Both the position numbers and the translations under genes were made by a program. A stretch of 64,000 nt of DNA, taken from Ceratobasidium sp. AG-K. Its lineage: Eukaryota; Basidiomycota; Agaricomycetes; Cantharellales; Ceratobasidiaceae. Below the pieces are notes generated by a model. That model was not told the DNA's origin. It searched no databases and worked only from the letters and a program-made list of their open reading frames with translations. Shown here one piece after another: positions 45,830 through 57,538 of the stretch; position 1 is the stretch's first letter; the number at the start of each line of letters is the position of its first letter. The stretch spans positions 682,001 through 746,000 of the forward strand of contig JAWNGF010000005.1 in assembly GCA_037039685.1 (NCBI GenBank), written 5' to 3'.

Positions 45830-46660
45830 TCGAAAAGGATTTTTGTATTAATTGTATTGTACTAGGCTGTGTTAACGCCGGGGGGGTGGGGGAGTAGTAG
45901 GTCCCGCACATAACAAGTCAATGATATATTATTATAGGCATAGTGTGAACGAACTAGGGGGTGCGATAAGCGCTAGGGTCAGGCGTGCGAGGGAGCAACC
46001 TGACACGACAACAGCGGTAAGAGCGGACGTGAAATTTAGGCGGATTCTGAGGTGGCAAGCGCCAGCTCTCCATTGACCGAAGCTTTGGGACGACAAAAGC
46101 CAGTGGATTTATCCCTCGTCCTCATAAACACACCTCCTCAGCAATTCTCGAATTGGTAGCCGATCCCCCTACAATGGAAGTCATTACGAGGTCGCTGCCG
46201 TCTCCCCCGCCGCACTCAAGCCAGCCACGCTCCTGTGCCCTCGACGACACCTGTGGCAGGCGCGGAGTTTTGTTGGAAGGTGATTTGCTGGCTATGTGGA
46301 GGGACAGGTCCGGCGGGGAGTCTTTTGGGCGGTGTGGGCTGGGAAACCGTCCTGGTAGTACCGATCAACGGCGGATGATCGTCAGAGAAGCGTGGCCAGC
46401 AGACCAATGAGTCTGGTGCAGTACGAGGGTATGGAGTGGGTGTGTACACAAATGGGCTCGTGGTTGGGATCTGTGTGGTGCGAATGATCGACGGGTCCGG
46501 ATAGCCGAGAGATAAGCTGTACTCGGTTGAACAATTTTACCATCATGAGCGGGAAACCCATTGATGTCTCTCAGCAATAACTGAGAGTCAGAAGTACCTT
46601 GGGGTCCGATCAACAACAATCGGAACGAGGGAAGTGATTTGCATAACACTTCAGCAAACA
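45830..46660 (-). pseudogene. Decayed copy of the 3' part of the 48.2-49.5 kb gene (copy 2)
   Basis: It shares with copy 1 and with 47900-48100 the TTGTACT run, CCCGCACAT, the AT-rich ATTATAGG stretch and the following CCTC-CAGCAAT block, in the same order and orientation. The - strand HLCTHPLHTL matches copy 1. There is no open frame. Confidence 0.4.
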
Positions 46661-47256
46661 CGAATCGTTGCTTATTTCACAGAGCACCACGCGTATGAAT
46701 TTTGAAAAGCTTTATCGAAAAACGTGCTGACTATGGTGTTCCGTTCAATGCACTCTACGATTGGCACATCTCACACTCGACCACTCTAAATTTGTTCGCC
46801 CAGTTGTTCGTACCTCGCTGAGCCTCGCCCGAGGTGGCTGTCACTATTCTGAGATTCTTGGGCTGCCTATGTCGAGTTTTTGGCAGCCTAATTCCCAAAA
46901 TTAACGTGTTCTCGACCTCCGCAAACATATTCTGCCTTCTTGAACCGTTTCCTGGATTGGTCAGGACTATTTTCGGCTAAATATTAGAAATGCGTGGTCC
47001 GAGTGCAATCGGCCATAGCGTCTGGCCCAGCTATGCAAGTCCCACAATTTCCTTCTCTCATACTCACAATTCCCTCACGTGGGATACGGCACCAGATAGC
47101 ACGTTGGGCATGAAATCCAGTTCCCCGAATCACACCACGCATATAGCCATGTTCTCCTTCCAGCCTCATTTGCTAGTTCTACCCTCGTCCTACGGTTTTC
47201 GCCATATGTTCAAGGCCAGCGTTATTCTCACGCATGCTGCATCTCTATAAATAACT

Positions 47257-47605
47257 CTAGTTCTGATTGCCATCGCCTGCAATTCGAGTGATACAAAGCC
47301 ACCCATTTCCGCCCCCGAATGGTTTCCAAGTCGTTTCTAAGCCGTCAAGGAGTTCACTGCCGTAGGAGACTGTACACAAGATGCAATTCACTGGCGATGG
47401 GCTATGTAATAAATAGTCCAGTATCATGATAAAGTCACAATGGAAGCGACTACCGTCAACATCTTCAGCGGGATCTAAGATGAGAACGAGAGCCACTGTT
47501 GACGAATCGGGGCAACCCAGCACGATTGTCTTGTCCTGTGGTTCCGGGAAGCCCCAGAACAAGCTAAATCTCACCGAGCTTTCGGCGCCTTCCGCCAGTC
47601 ACACA
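47257..47605 (-). CDS. Unrecognised short ORF
   Basis: The - strand frame (after a stop at 47605) reads VRFSLFWGFPEPQDKTIVLG, ALVLILDPAEDVDGSRFHCD, YGSELLDGLETTWKPFGGG. The composition looks protein-like, but no ATG opens it and I cannot name a family. It could be one exon of a gene or a remnant. Confidence 0.3.
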
Positions 47606-48168
47606 TTTGTGGTGACAACAGAAAATGGGTTGTCCCTCGGGAAATCGCAAGATCCCGTCTAGGGCCAAAGTGCCATTACACCACTTTCAGCGATGCTGAG
47701 TGCATAGTTCTTTATGAATTTCCCCTTCATGCAGGATCCATGCTACTGCAGCGCTGTGCTGGAGGTCACTCATTGTCGAACCAATTGCAAGGTCTCGGTC
47801 AACGTGATCGAAGCTAGGTCACAAGACCATAAATGACTTACATAATGCCAAGCTTACATCACCCACCCACAAAGCACACACGTATTCACCGAAAACTCCA
47901 TTATTATATTTATTGTACTGTACTGTAATAGTATCAACGAGCGAAAACACGTCCCGCACATACACAAGAAACAACAAAAACTATTGTAGGACTAGTTGAA
48001 CGGAAGGGGAAGGGGGTGGGACAAGCCAGCATAAAACATACGAGGGTATGACCTAGGACCGATTAACCAAACAACAGGGATAGGGATAGAGAGGGGCATA
48101 GAGACCAGGTCGAGAGCATGTATCACAAGTGTCCGCTCTGTGCTAGTCTGGATTCAAGTGAGAGAGGT

Positions 48169-49539
48169 TTACGTCCTGCCCTCGTTCAACACGCCTTCCA
48201 AGCGCTCTTCGAGTCCCTTGCCGAGTCCTTCGCGGTCAAACTCTCCGCCGACGTCTCCACCCTCTCCTTCAGCAGCACCCAAGCCACCGATGCTTCCGTG
48301 TCCGTGCATGCCAATCACTCCGGGAAGGTGGCCAGGTTCTCCGGCGCCGCTCACGATCGAGCTCAAAGGAACCGCGGCGAGCGGAGTGGAAGCGAGCAAG
48401 TCGTGGTACGACATGAAGCTGAGCCTGTTCTGGGCCGTATCCGTGTTCAGCTGCGGGTTGGATTTACGCGGGCGGGGGCGCGCGGTGGGCAGAGGCGGGG
48501 TGGTCGGCGAGAGCGGGCTCGAGGGCGAGGTCGCACCGTTGTTCGGAGGCGATGTGCCGGTCACGTTGGGTGACAGGGCCGGCGAGAGGTCAGTCGCAGG
48601 AGGAGAGGGTGCGTTGGAATGGCTGTGGGTTGGAAATCCACCCGGCGGGTACGGACCGGTCGACTGGCGATCGCCGAATAGTGGCCTGCCAGTGGGTGAC
48701 GGAGAACGGCCTGGTGAACATCGTCAGTACGTGCACGAATCAAACACGATGCGCGAATATGGAATGGGCGTAAACATTAGTTTGGACTTGTGGACGGGGG
48801 TGTACGTGGTGCAAATGACGTGAGGTCACGAGTCATGTACGCGAGGTGGAGTGCGAGGCCCAACACGCAAAGTGTGGGGTGAGAGCCAGGCGGGAAATAC
48901 GTCATGCGTAATCGATGGATGTGAATCGCACGGCCGAAAAACTCGACTGAATGGAACCCGGGTAAAACGACGGGACTTACTGTGGCCAAAGCGAGACATG
49001 GGCATTTGTGCGGGGGCGATCACACTAATATCGTCGTCGGATCCAACATTCAGGGCACTGATCGCCGAGGTGAGCACACTTGGTACAGCTGCGTCAAGTT
49101 CATGGGCCATGGCACGGGAGATGTGGTGGGGATCTCGCAGCGAGTGCGGATGGGGCGAGGTCAGCTGTTCAATGTCGCGTTCAAAGATCGCGCTCGACGA
49201 CGAGTGACTGTAGACGATGACAATTTTCGTGTTAGAACTAGTCTCGAAACAAAGACAGTCACGTACACGCTGGTGGGACTCGACGGAATCGAGTTGGGCG
49301 ACTTGTTCCCGGCCAGTCGTGCAGTGCTCAGCGCTGTGGGACTAATAACCTGGGAATTAGGGCGGCTCGATCTGCCTGGGGGCGAGAGTGTCGAGTGGGC
49401 GTGGGTGGGGGGGGCGACAGCGAGATACTGGGATTGCTCTTCATTGCTTCGGGTTCAGTGGCGGTTTCTGCTCCCTGTCAGCACCAGCCGATATATACTC
49501 GCTCGACTCACCGTTGGGGCGGGCGGTGCTTGCGGCCAT
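48169..49539 (-). CDS. Conserved Ser/Pro-rich fungal protein of unknown function
   Basis: Four exons by eye: 49539-49512, 49375-49267, 49207-48981, 48710-48169, about 301 aa, all with GT-AG introns and consistent phase. It starts MAASTARPNGRSSRPN. A conserved core follows (SSSSAIFERDIEQLTSPH, ALNVGSDDDISVIAPA with the helix DAAVPSVLTSAISALN), then a long Ser/Pro/Gly-rich region and a C-terminal block RLSFMSYHDLLASTPL and EFDREGLGKGLEERLEGVLN. Similar hypothetical proteins are common in Agaricomycetes. No catalytic domain or signal is visible, so I infer a disordered regulatory protein. Its 3' end appears twice more, in decayed form, behind each NLR gene. Confidence 0.75.
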
Positions 49540-51632
49540 GGTGATGTGCTGGTAGGTGCTGTGTCCAGAGGCTATGGGGCCTTTTCAGCGCTTATCTATC
49601 CGCGGTTCGACAGGGGCGTTTCAATATTCGCCTAGACCCCCTAGACGACGGAGCAAAGGTCTGTTGCCGTGGCTGCCTAGGCTTCCACTGATCCTCTCAT
49701 CAGTCGGCCCTATGCACTCTCTTCCGGTTCGTGGTTTTACCCGCTGCCCTCGGAACATAACACTTCATTGTCTACACGGAGACCGGAACCCAGGAATCAG
49801 CAACCTCTTATTCGAAAATGTCCAACCCGCAGCGGTCGCAAATCGTCCGTCAACAACCAACATCTTTGGGTGGCGTTGTCGCGTCGCTTCAGCCTCTCGA
49901 CGGCCTCGACTGTCAGCTGACATAACCCCTATTCACGTGGACATTAGGCTATATCTGATTCTTGTTTTCGACTTTAAGGCTATAATTACGCCCCTAACCG
50001 GCGTCCGTGAGAGCGAGACAATTGGCGGTGTGCATTGTCCGGCCACTTACTATCCGGTACTCTACACAGCCCCAATGTCCCGTTACCTTACACATGACGT
50101 ATGCTCCTGTTCGATGTCTTCCTTGGCGCTGAGCCGGGCCTTGTTTCGGCCACCATCATAACAGCTCTTTTGCCTTTGCGGTGTTATATCAACGGGTCAA
50201 CCGTCGACCGTAGCGAGTTGTGAATGACTTGGATTTCGGGGAAGTTTGTCATAACGGTAATTTATATTTTGATTGATCCCGATAAAGCCGGCTGGAGACG
50301 ACCACTGGGCACATCTTCCCACCTCGACCTTTCAAACTGAAATAGCAACAGTCAAAATACTGCGACTGGTTAGTCTGTAGGATAATGGCGAATATGACTC
50401 GCTGCCATTTGACATTGACATCAGCTGGTCAGGAGGTGGAATTTCGATAATAGGATAAACCCTAACCTGCGAAGTTGAGGTGATACGAATGATATTCCCT
50501 AATTCGGTTTTTCTACTATCAAGGCCGTTTGTCTCGTATCACGGAGAGTAAGTTCTCGATAAGCACTCTGATTGACCCGAAGCGGAGCACAGGGAGCAAG
50601 TCGGTCTCCCAATTCACCAGTATTATTAGCCTACTAATTCACTTCTCAGTATATACTAACTGAAATCACATATCTCAGCCTGGATATCTGATCTATACAC
50701 TTCAACACGTTGTCTCACAATTCATCCGAAACTAATTCATATTTACGGCCATACCCGCCACCCTTCACACCCATGCAGTGCATATATCTTCAGTGTTCCA
50801 GGTTACACCAAACCTAAACCATCCAACTCGCAAGGACTCCTTCTCAGGTTGAAAGCAAGGACCTTGACTTTACGTTTCGTCCTTACATTGGCCCATCTAA
50901 GCCTGTGAGTTCCTTTGTCTCTCAAGGAACGAGGCGCGTCATCAGTTACAGACGTAAGCCCATCTCCCTTTCTTATATATGCGCTGTGTCACTGATGCGG
51001 GTTTCAGATTAGGAATTTTCTAGGTTAGCTTTGGAGCGTAGAATGACGCTCCATTACGGGACGCAAGTTTGTTGATATTTTTGGGGGGGCGGTGAACTGA
51101 GTTGCGCTTGGCATGCGAGCGAACTACTAAGGTGATGCATTTTAACCCCGAGGTTTCGGGGGGATCTTGAATTAGCATACAAATAATTATCGCCTTCTTC
51201 TGGTGACAATATGATGAATCAAGTGAATCTATCTATAGACGGGTATTTTCTCATCTGCTCGCAAGTAGACTCATCAGGCGACTGGTGGATATTTAGCCAT
51301 CGACCCATGTGGTCCTTGCTGGTCATCGCGAATCAAAGAATGATGGGGCATTTTGAGTCAATCTGTTGATAAAGGGGTAGCCAACTGGTACCTTGGCCCG
51401 CAGATGGGAATCGCTTTGGACGGTGAGCTCGGCAAGCATTGGGACACGTATGGGTGGCGGGAGCAGGTCATATTGGATAGTGGTATGGGTTGAATCGGCA
51501 CGTGCTAGTGTAAATAACCGACCAATTCCACTTTGAAGTGCCCAAGGGCGAGTATATGCAGTTTAGGACTCGGTCCAGGCCGAGCTGACCTTGAAAACAC
51601 ACGCAACTCACCGGGGTCCGGGCATCTGTCGA
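49540..51632. other. Intergenic region without a supported gene
   Basis: Frames here are short and lack codon character. The part next to 49540 is presumably the promoter of the - strand gene. 50640-51000 is pyrimidine-rich. I see no repeat or RNA gene. Confidence 0.4.
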
Positions 51633-52073
51633 TCATGTCGAGGATTCCCCAGAAGATTCAATGAGACGTGTCGGAGGTACATCCATTGTGCTCCAGTCGA
51701 TATACTCCAAGTTCTTGAGTTTTAGTGCACGCTTTTGCAACCTGCGCAGGAATCGCGAATTCGACCCAATTCCCCTGGGCCAGGAATCCCACTCGTCTTC
51801 GCCGGCGGTGTAGTCGAATTCTAGTGATTTAAGACATAAACTAAGTCGAGTATGGGTAGCACGAGTTTCCGCCTCGAGGCAATCCATCAACAACTCGAGA
51901 TAGTACAGAGAATCTATGCACATTTGTCGGTGCAAGTGGGGAAACGCAAAACCGTACCAGGCTTGGGAGACGAGCAAGGTCCTGGATAAGTAGCGGTGGC
52001 GCTCCAGGTTTTGGCAAACCAGGGAGATGACATCCGAGAGGACGAAAAGGCCCGGCATAAGGGTGGCCATACT
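51633..52073 (-). CDS. F-box-like protein, N-terminal part (short or broken)
   Basis: The ATG at 52073 gives MATLMPGLFVLSDVISLVCQ, RHRYLSRTLLVSQAWYGFAF and PHLHRQM: the helix-loop pattern of an F-box, which in SCF complexes binds Skp1 and brings substrates to ubiquitin ligase. About 100 aa follow, with LRR-like LKSLEFDY and LKNLEYIDWST. The frame stops at 51633, far shorter than typical family members of this kind (400-600 aa). GILDMIDRCPDP continues in another frame, so either an intron was missed or a frameshift broke the gene. Confidence 0.5.
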   Translation of the reverse strand, partial: SMATLMPGLFVLSDVISLVCQNLERHRYLSRTLLVSQAWYGFAFPHLHRQMCIDSLYYLELLMDCLEAETRATHTRLSLCLKSLEFDYTAGEDEWDSWPRGIGSNSRFLRRLQKRALKLKNLEYIDWSTMDVPPTRLIESSGESST

Positions 52074-52270
52074 AGAATTAGCCCCAAGCGTAAAACTCGG
52101 GACGGTGGTCGTATAGGCGAAATTTCTCAATCGCACGTGGCTTTTGTTTCGAGAGGCGGGCCTCGGTTCGTTGGTTGGAAGCAGTGGGGTCTCTTACATT
52201 TCCATTTTTGGTATCGAGTTTGATTAGATTCGCGGATTCTTGGCGTACATGCACTTGTATTAGTCTAGCC

Positions 52271-54512
52271 TCAGTCATCATCCCAATCATCTTCCTCCTC
52301 TTCGTCGCTGCTATCTCCAATCGCCTTGTTGCGCTGGGTAAGTGCGGCAGCCAACGCGCTCGCCAGGTCTCCTCCACCTGTAGCAGCTGCAGCACCAACG
52401 GCAGCACCAGCCACGCCCGCGGCTGCCGCAGTACCAACGCCGCTCGAGGATCCAGATTCGTTGGTTCCGGTCGTCTATAAGCCGTGGTTTGTCAGTTTCT
52501 ACGAGACGAGCATTCAAACGGATAGCTCACCTTTTTGAGCGAGTGAATGCCCTTGCCCTGGATAGAAGCCAGCAAGTCTGAGCGACCAGGTTGTGGAGCG
52601 GGTACCGCAGCTGTAGTTCCTCCGCCTGTAAGAGTAGACCTGGTCAGTAAATAAATTCGCGAAATCGTCAAATCTCGTACCTGGTGCGGGAGGAGGAGGA
52701 GGCGGGGGAGGCGCAGCACCTATAAAAAAAAAGACATTAATACTTGGTACCTAGCCCATACTAGGGAGCGTCATTTACCTGGTGGAGGTGGAGGCGGCGG
52801 TGGGGGCTAGAAAGACAGTCAGATAAATTCCGAATAAAACCGACGTGCTTCAGAACTTACAGCACCACGTCCTGGTGGCGGAGGGGGAGGAGGTGGTGGC
52901 GGGGGAGCACCAGCTGTGTTAAAATAACTAATCAGTCACTAAATCCCACAGTAATGAGGATTACTAACTTGGTGCGGGTGGAGGGGGAGGAGGGGGAGGG
53001 GCACCAGCTTTGCCGAGTTCATAGTATTTAATAACCAAATATAGCGAACATTACTCACTCGGCGGGGGTGGGGGTGGTGCTGGCGGTGGGGGTGGGGGTG
53101 GGGCGCTTGTCGGCGGTGGCGGTGCCATAGGAGGAGGTGGAGCCATGGGTGGTGGCGGTGGAGCTGTGGGTCGCGGCGGTGGCGCACTAGTGGGCGGACG
53201 CGGTGGCGGGGCGCTCGGTGGTGGGGGTGGGGCATTGGGTGGCGGCGGAGGAGCGCTTGTTGGCGGCCTTGGAGGTGGAGCAGCTGGGGGCGGTGGCGGT
53301 GCACTCGTTGGCGGGCGAGGAGGCGGCCCAGTGGGCGCGGGAGGCGGCGCGCTTGTTGGAGGAGGCACGCGTGGAGGAGGTGCACTGGGTGGTGCGGGAG
53401 AGGGTGGGGCCGGTTCAACTTGGTTTATGCTGCTAATGCTTTCTCCAGCCTCGGCGCGTTTGCGGACTGGAGCTGGAGGGGCTGGTGGGCGTTTGGCTCC
53501 CCCAGCACCACGGGGTTTAACAGGAGGCGGGGCGGCCTTTGCAGGTTTCTGAGCGGCTTGTTCCTGTAAGGGTTGTTAGTCAAGCACCCACGAAGAACCC
53601 TCGAGACTCACTTGAGCGCGATATTCTTCGACAAAGCCGCGAATAAAGTCTTCGTTGCCCTGCAGATCATTCTTGCTCACGCCATATTGTCCGAGTCCCT
53701 CCAACAAGGCCTGCCACGACGGGTCCAGACCAGTTGAAGTAAACCCGCCATCATTGTCGTAACCCATATGCGCAACATGCTTGAACCCAGAAGGCGCCGA
53801 GATGAGCGACTTGTCAACTTTGCCCTTTTTGCTCTTTGATTTGGATTTTGTCGGAGTTGAAGGGGCCGCCGCTTGGGGCTTTGCTTTGCCTATCGAAGAA
53901 TGTAAGCGGACGATACGCGCGGTTCGCGCGGGACTCACCGCCAGTGGACAGCTTGTTGCGTTTCTCAAATTTCTTGTACATGGTGAGCGCCTCACTTTCG
54001 TTTGGGAACGAGAACCCAATCATGCTTTCCTGAGAATAGCGTCAGTCCACGGTCATGGAGGAGAGCGGGGCGGTGCATCGGCGCGGCGTCGGGATAGCCG
54101 CCACCGCAGCACGCCAGACAGAGCTGAGTAGGATGAATGACTCACATCTCCCGCAAATGAGTGAAAGAACGGCCGGTCTTGGGTATACAGGATCGGCTCG
54201 TACACCTCGTGCTCCCAAATGATACCACGCGTGCCCTATCCAATCCAAACATTTCCCGCCGTGAGTGACAATCCACCACTAAGCGCTCCAAAATACCTGA
54301 AGATCCACCACTCTCCACCAAAACCCTCCTCGGACCTTGTCGCTCACAAACGCGAGTGCACCTTGGATTCCCGAGAAGCTCCATTCGTTGGGGTTGGGAT
54401 GAGCATAATACACCCGAGCCACCGTAGCCGTGTGGATTTTGGTCGTTCCAGACGGCAAATGTTGCTTGATTGTGGCCTTTTCCGAGGCCGTGATTGTTGA
54501 GGCGGACGGCAT
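52271..54512 (-). CDS. LAS17: WASP/Las17 actin nucleation-promoting factor
   Basis: About 545 aa in 11 exons (54512-54297, 54235-54146, 54029-53939, 53889-53612, 53563-53059, ~53008-52971, ~52912-52861, ~52807-52780, ~52720-52681, ~52628-52532, ~52475-52271). WH1 domain: HTATVARVYYAHPNPNEWSF, GGFWWRVVD, IIWEHEVYEPILY, SMIGFSFPNESEA. A Cdc42/Rac-binding CRIB motif follows (ISAPSGFKHVAHMGY). A long poly-Pro region binds profilin and SH3 proteins. The WH2 (PGRSDLLASIQGKGIHSLKK) and acidic tail (SDEEEDDWDDD) bind actin and Arp2/3. It drives branched actin assembly at endocytic sites. Having a CRIB, it is closer to Schizosaccharomyces and animal WASP than to yeast Las17. The Pro region is split over several very short exons. 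Confidence 0.93.
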
Positions 54513-54746
54513 CGCGTCGTCGGTGTTGACGTCGTCGTCAGTCGTGAGATGGCACGCTCGGCGCTTATGATGTCTGGACCCTGACCATCGGCTGCGGGGC
54601 GTCCGCGGTCATTCTGCTTCGACGCCGAGCTCCGCCACACCATTGGTACGGGGTATTCGAACCATCACCAGCTCTCGGTCATACCAAGGCCGCCACTTGA
54701 ATATATTAGCTATTTTTGCCTCTTGTGCCCTTGTGTCTCGAGCAAA
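54513..54746. promoter_or_regulatory. Shared divergent promoter (WASP and CHAT genes)
   Basis: Only 234 bp lie between the two start codons, which face away from each other, so both genes must share this control region. TATTAGCTATTTTTG before the CHAT gene is the only AT-rich stretch. Confidence 0.55.
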
Positions 54747-56423
54747 ATGTCTGCCAGCCTCGCCGACCGAGTCCTGACTATGACTCCGAATGAAATTCGC
54801 AACGGACTCACCGACGTAACTAGACGCGCCGAAGTATACATGGACGAGGGATTCTCAGACCTGGCACTTGGACTCTACACAGATGCAATCACCTACCTCT
54901 CACAAATGGCATGGTTCGGTCACCCACTCGAACACGCGTTCACTATACTCACAAACGCAGATACTCGGATTCCGAGCGACGCAGCTGCGTGTGCTGTAGC
55001 CTGTGGGCAGTACGAAAAGGCTCTCGAGCTGCTTGAGAACGGACGCTGCACATTTTGGGCCCAGTCACAGTACTTGAACCTTGATCTTGATAAAATCCGA
55101 GAGCGGGACCCCGATCTGGCTCAAAAATTAGACACAGTTGGCAAACAATTGGACGCTGATCCTACCCTTTTTGCCGGTCGATATGATCTCGCAACCGATT
55201 ATAATAAGCTTATTCTTGCCGCACGGAAATACGTTCCAGACTTTGCATATCCCCCTCCGTTCGCAGAGACTTGCAGGAGATTGCAGCAAAAAACAGTGGT
55301 TGTACTGGTCGCAAGTCGGTATTGCTGCTTCGCTCTTGTGGTCAAGACGGACGACACCGAGCCACGGTCCCAAGTTGAGCACATCCCCTTACCCTTCATT
55401 ACTTGGTCCCGAGTATCTGGCATGAGCAACTCGCTCAAAAACGCACTGTCTGGCGCTAGGCGTGAGGTTCGCGGTGCTGAGCCTTCGCGGGAGCTTGTAC
55501 GAAATCGTCCATCTTCCGTGGACATTAATCTTGCCATACGCGAGATCCTCGCCACACTCTGGACCGCCGTTGTATTTCCAGTCTTGTCTCATTTGAAGAT
55601 TCAACCGTGTGAGCAGGGTGGTACTCCATCCACCCGCCTTTGGTGGTGCGCTACCGGTCCTTTTTCATTTCTGCCAATACATGCCGCCGGGACTTTTACA
55701 GAGCCAGTCAGGTGTTGTCTAGACTACGTGGTTTCCTCGTACACACCCAAATTGAGTGCGCTCCCCTTGGATCGTCCTCTGACCGAACTCCCGTTGTCTT
55801 TGGCTACTATGGGCGATGTACATACTCCCGGCCAAGTTTTGCTGCCTGCCGTGGAAGCAGAAATCCAACAAATTCGGTCTACGGTTCAAACACATGCAAG
55901 CGAATTCGTTCGGTTTTACAGGGTGGATTTAGGACCATCAGCCCTTGAGCGCAGGAAATCGATTGAAGGTATACTCGACCGTATCCGCAGAACAGATATT
56001 ATCCACTTTGCATCTCATGCATCGCAAAATATAATCAAGCCATTAAGCAGCGCAATCTACCTCCCTTCGTGCTCTCTGACTATCGAGCAACTGTGGCGCT
56101 TCAAGTTTCAACGCTATTCCAAGCCAAGACTAGTCGTCATGAGCGCTTGCCAAACGGCAGCTGGAGCAAAAGACTTACCAAACGAGGCGGTTCATCTAGC
56201 GGGAACCTTGGTATTTGCGGGGGTACCAAGCATTGTAGGGACGATGTGGAGCATCATCGACACCGATGGGCCGACATTTGCAAACTCATTTTACCGACAC
56301 CTTTTCCAGCAAGGAGCCGACTTGAATTTCGTTGCCGAGGCGGTACATACCGCTGTACAAAAACTCCGAACCGAGGGGCTACCGTTCAGCCGCTGGGTCC
56401 CCTTCTTACACATGGGAAATTAG
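54747..56423 (+). CDS. CHAT-domain (caspase-like) protease
   Basis: A single-exon 558-aa protein; the ATG at 54747 (AGCAAAATG) was chosen. The N-terminal 150 aa are helical and TPR-like (DLALGLYTDAITYLSQMAW, AVACGQYEKALELLENGR). The C-terminal half is a CHAT peptidase: LWWCATGPFSFLPIHAAG, DIIHFASHASQN with catalytic His 424, VVMSACQTAAGAKDLPNEAV with catalytic Cys 468, and AGVPSIVGTMWSIIDTDGP. CHAT belongs to the caspase/separase clan. Most fungal family members carry a much longer TPR array, so this one is short. It has no introns, unlike its neighbours. Role unknown; a part in regulated cell death is inference from the family. Confidence 0.88.
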   Translation: MSASLADRVLTMTPNEIRNGLTDVTRRAEVYMDEGFSDLALGLYTDAITYLSQMAWFGHPLEHAFTILTNADTRIPSDAAACAVACGQYEKALELLENGRCTFWAQSQYLNLDLDKIRERDPDLAQKLDTVGKQLDADPTLFAGRYDLATDYNKLILAARKYVPDFAYPPPFAETCRRLQQKTVVVLVASRYCCFALVVKTDDTEPRSQVEHIPLPFITWSRVSGMSNSLKNALSGARREVRGAEPSRELVRNRPSSVDINLAIREILATLWTAVVFPVLSHLKIQPCEQGGTPSTRLWWCATGPFSFLPIHAAGTFTEPVRCCLDYVVSSYTPKLSALPLDRPLTELPLSLATMGDVHTPGQVLLPAVEAEIQQIRSTVQTHASEFVRFYRVDLGPSALERRKSIEGILDRIRRTDIIHFASHASQNIIKPLSSAIYLPSCSLTIEQLWRFKFQRYSKPRLVVMSACQTAAGAKDLPNEAVHLAGTLVFAGVPSIVGTMWSIIDTDGPTFANSFYRHLFQQGADLNFVAEAVHTAVQKLRTEGLPFSRWVPFLHMGN

Positions 56424-57538
56424 GATTTTGGGAGACGGATATATGCGTCCCCAAGTGTACTCCTTCCCAACATTTCAGTGACTCGAACGTGTTGGATTTA
56501 AGACTTTAGTTGTGAATTATGCGAGCTCTCGCAGTTAATAAGATTCCATGAAGTGGATTCAAGTTATTTGTAATCTAGCTTGCTAGTACAGCCGACCAAG
56601 CCCGGCCAGGCCAGGACCTCTAACATTGATTGCGAAATATCAATACTACAAGTCAAGTCGGACTCGACGTCCGAGGCGACTGCACGCGTTTCAGGGCCAT
56701 ACACTTTCTCACCGCATGTTATACCACCAAGGGTCATAATCTTCCCGGATCAGGAATCCTCGGGCTGTGGGCGCTACTCTACCTCGCAAGAGAATAGTTG
56801 AACCTTTCTCGCGTCGGCGACGCGGACCCGTTCAAGCTTTGAACATGTTTGAGCAGCATAAGAACTCGATGGACTGTACAATACAGTACGTTTCTCTGGA
56901 GAAACTATGAGGCGGCTAATAAGCTCAAACAGGAAACGCCCTCCGAGGGAATGAGAGTTTCATATTTGTCCTGCCCAGCAGTAGTCATGTAGACATCAGG
57001 GGGCGTCACTCTTGTTTCACCGAACATTTCCCTCGGGCTTCCCCCATTAGACTCTGAGGCTTCAGCTAGGCTACCAGCCAGATCCACGTGGTAGAGAGCA
57101 TCTTCGAGTCTGACCGCGACCATAGAACCTCGATGTCGTCCTGAATCCTAAATCGAATTACCGTGCATCAAGGACCGTGTTCTTCGCTTGGCATTACTCC
57201 CAGTAACCACCTTTAATCATCTACCTCCCTTCTCTCATAACCCCGACGCATCTCGTCGTCCTTGGCACCGTCACACTCACAACTCGCGGCCCGCCATCAT
57301 AATCGCGTGCTGTACCTCTGGTGACCATTGGGAACATGCACTCTTCCTGCGTGGATCAGGCTGAGCTATCTGTTTCACTTTACAAGCTCCACCTGACTAT
57401 AAAACCAAGCAGGCTGCACAACCCAGCCAACAAACAAGCTTTCTCGGTTCTCTTTCACTGCTCGCCTCTTACTCCACTTTCATTCTACTCCACTTTCATT
57501 CTACACCACACACTCTCAACTATATACATATTGCCAAC
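56424..57538. other. Intergenic region before the pectate lyase
   Basis: The 3' UTR of the CHAT gene and the upstream region of the pectate lyase. A 72-codon - strand frame at 56905-57123 (MVAVRLEDALYHVDLAGS) has no recognisable match. Confidence 0.4.
57398..57404 (+). promoter_or_regulatory. TATA box of the pectate lyase gene
   Basis: TATAAAA lies 141 bp upstream of the ATG, with a CT-rich leader between, a common layout for strongly inducible fungal secreted-enzyme genes. Confidence 0.6.

Larger units (their letters stand above)
45663..48168. other. Intergenic region after NLR 2
   Basis: It contains a second decayed copy of the downstream gene's 3' part (45830-46660) and a small possible frame at 47257-47605. 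From 46700 to 47250 I see nothing coding. 47880-48168 looks like the 3' UTR of the - strand gene that ends at 48169. Confidence 0.45.

Noticed and set aside
49556..50161. 201-codon + strand ORF upstream of the 48.2-49.5 kb gene
   Set aside because: Composition is Arg/Pro/Ser-rich without any recognisable motif, and it starts in the promoter region of the opposite gene.
53145..53552. Glycine-rich ORF on the + strand
   Set aside because: It is the antisense shadow of the poly-proline exon of the WASP gene.
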